Positions 63,656 through 64,000 of a DNA stretch of 64,000 bases are shown piece by piece. The translations under genes were made by a program, and so were the position numbers. The stretch spans positions 62,001-126,000 of the forward strand of contig NZ_JMLV01000003.1 of the NCBI RefSeq assembly GCF_000686045.1, read 5' to 3'. The DNA comes from Fodinicurvata fenggangensis DSM 21160. Its GTDB lineage: Bacteria > Pseudomonadota > Alphaproteobacteria > Kiloniellales > DSM-21159. Within the stretch, counting starts at the first letter, position 1, and each line of letters starts with the position of its first letter. The notes under the pieces were generated by a model that did no database searches, was not told where the DNA came from, and saw nothing but the letters and a program-made list of their open reading frames with translations.

Positions 63656-64000
63656 TCAAGCCCCTGGTGTGACGGATGTCTCTCCCGGTTCGCTCAGTTT
63701 CTGGTTGGCTCGCCGCAAGAGGTCCGGGTTTACCAATCCCCGCAGCATTGCAACACAAATGGCGCGTGTGCGCGGATTGAATCCTGCGCTCTCACCCATC
63801 CAGCCGGGCTCGCCAGTGCTGACGCCAAGCTTTGCGTAAAGTCTCTGGAGACGGCTTTGGACACCTCGTGTCGATAGCCCTTGGCGGTGGGCAATCGCCT
63901 GGTCGGTCAAGCCCAGAGCAATATCAATGAGCGTGTCATATTCGTCATCGGTGAGGGCATCCAGCCAATGCTCTGTGCGAGCCTGTACGTCCCGGATCAT
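63656..64000 (-). CDS. LuxR-type regulator, C-terminal part, cut by window end
   Basis: At least 114 codons. The LuxR/NarL-type HTH is at about 13-57 (LTDDEYDTLIDIALGLTDQAIAHRQGLSTRGVQSRLQRLYAKLGV). Codon 1 here happens to be an ATG at the very edge, so the protein probably continues upstream. On the same strand as the tautomerase/lactonase/Liv operon and possibly its regulator. Confidence 0.75.
   Translation of the reverse strand: MIRDVQARTEHWLDALTDDEYDTLIDIALGLTDQAIAHRQGLSTRGVQSRLQRLYAKLGVSTGEPGWMGESAGFNPRTRAICVAMLRGLVNPDLLRRANQKLSEPGETSVTPGA

Noticed and set aside
1-64000. CRISPR array, rRNA operon or prophage
   Set aside because: No regularly spaced direct repeats, no rRNA-like sequence and no phage structural genes were seen on either strand.

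Overview
The window looks like chromosomal DNA of a halotolerant, GC-rich alphaproteobacterium. This is inferred from three tripartite TRAP transporters, a heterotetrameric sarcosine oxidase locus, an ectABC-ask cluster with a divergent MarR-type ectR, and the general protein style. Species cannot be fixed from the sequence.

Left part (1-24.5 kb, GC-rich). A methylated-amine module comes first: soxBDA on the minus strand (soxA runs off the left edge), a TRAP operon, a TetR regulator and an 804-aa dimethylglycine/sarcosine dehydrogenase-type flavoprotein. Two near-identical palindromes sit in the two divergent promoter regions and tie the module into one probable TetR regulon. Next come a Tat-exported beta-lactamase-fold hydrolase, an orphan TpsB outer-membrane transporter, an MlrC-type M81 peptidase, the ectoine cluster (ectA-ectB-ectC-ask, closed by a strong terminator; ectR divergent), a Ca2+/cation exchanger, a small membrane methyltransferase, a second TRAP operon and an aldo/keto reductase.

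Middle part (24.5-33.5 kb). This is a patchwork of decayed and stress-type genes: IS1595-like and IS481-like transposase scraps, a FAD oxidoreductase remnant meeting a truncated esterase, a 24-aa membrane peptide, a DUF2147 protein, an entericidin-like lipoprotein, and a giant CheB-CheR-PAS-histidine kinase-REC-REC-LuxR protein cut in two by one in-frame TAA. A Fic-like protein that has lost its catalytic motif follows. A short tRNA/tmRNA 3'-end-like sequence abuts the IS481 scrap.

Metabolic island (33.6-54.8 kb). This block is clearly AT-richer than its surroundings: a spot count gives 18/60 G+C at 44161-44220 against 41/60 at 16801-16860. It carries two regulated catabolic units. Unit A has a LacI regulator, class III aminotransferase, dimethylformamidase-like protein, class II aldolase-fold protein, TRAP transporter, HisD-family dehydrogenase, SDR and M20 amidohydrolase; an identical 15-bp LacI-type operator occurs at two of its promoters. 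Unit B has a FadR-type GntR regulator, LeuC/LeuD-like hydratase, NMT1/Tau-type ABC transporter, isocitrate-lyase-family C-C lyase, DUF6282-like hydrolase and a TauD-type dioxygenase; two copies of a matching 22-bp palindrome occur at its promoters. The hydratase plus lyase pairing resembles the end of dimethylmaleate/dimethylmalate-type degradation. The complete pathway is not one I recognise and is the best candidate here for an undescribed system.

Right part (54.8-64 kb). GC-rich sequence resumes with a zinc alcohol dehydrogenase, a frameshifted IS5-family element, and a minus-strand operon of tautomerase, SMP-30 lactonase and a complete Liv-type ABC transporter. The last feature is the C-terminal part of a LuxR-type regulator cut by the window edge.
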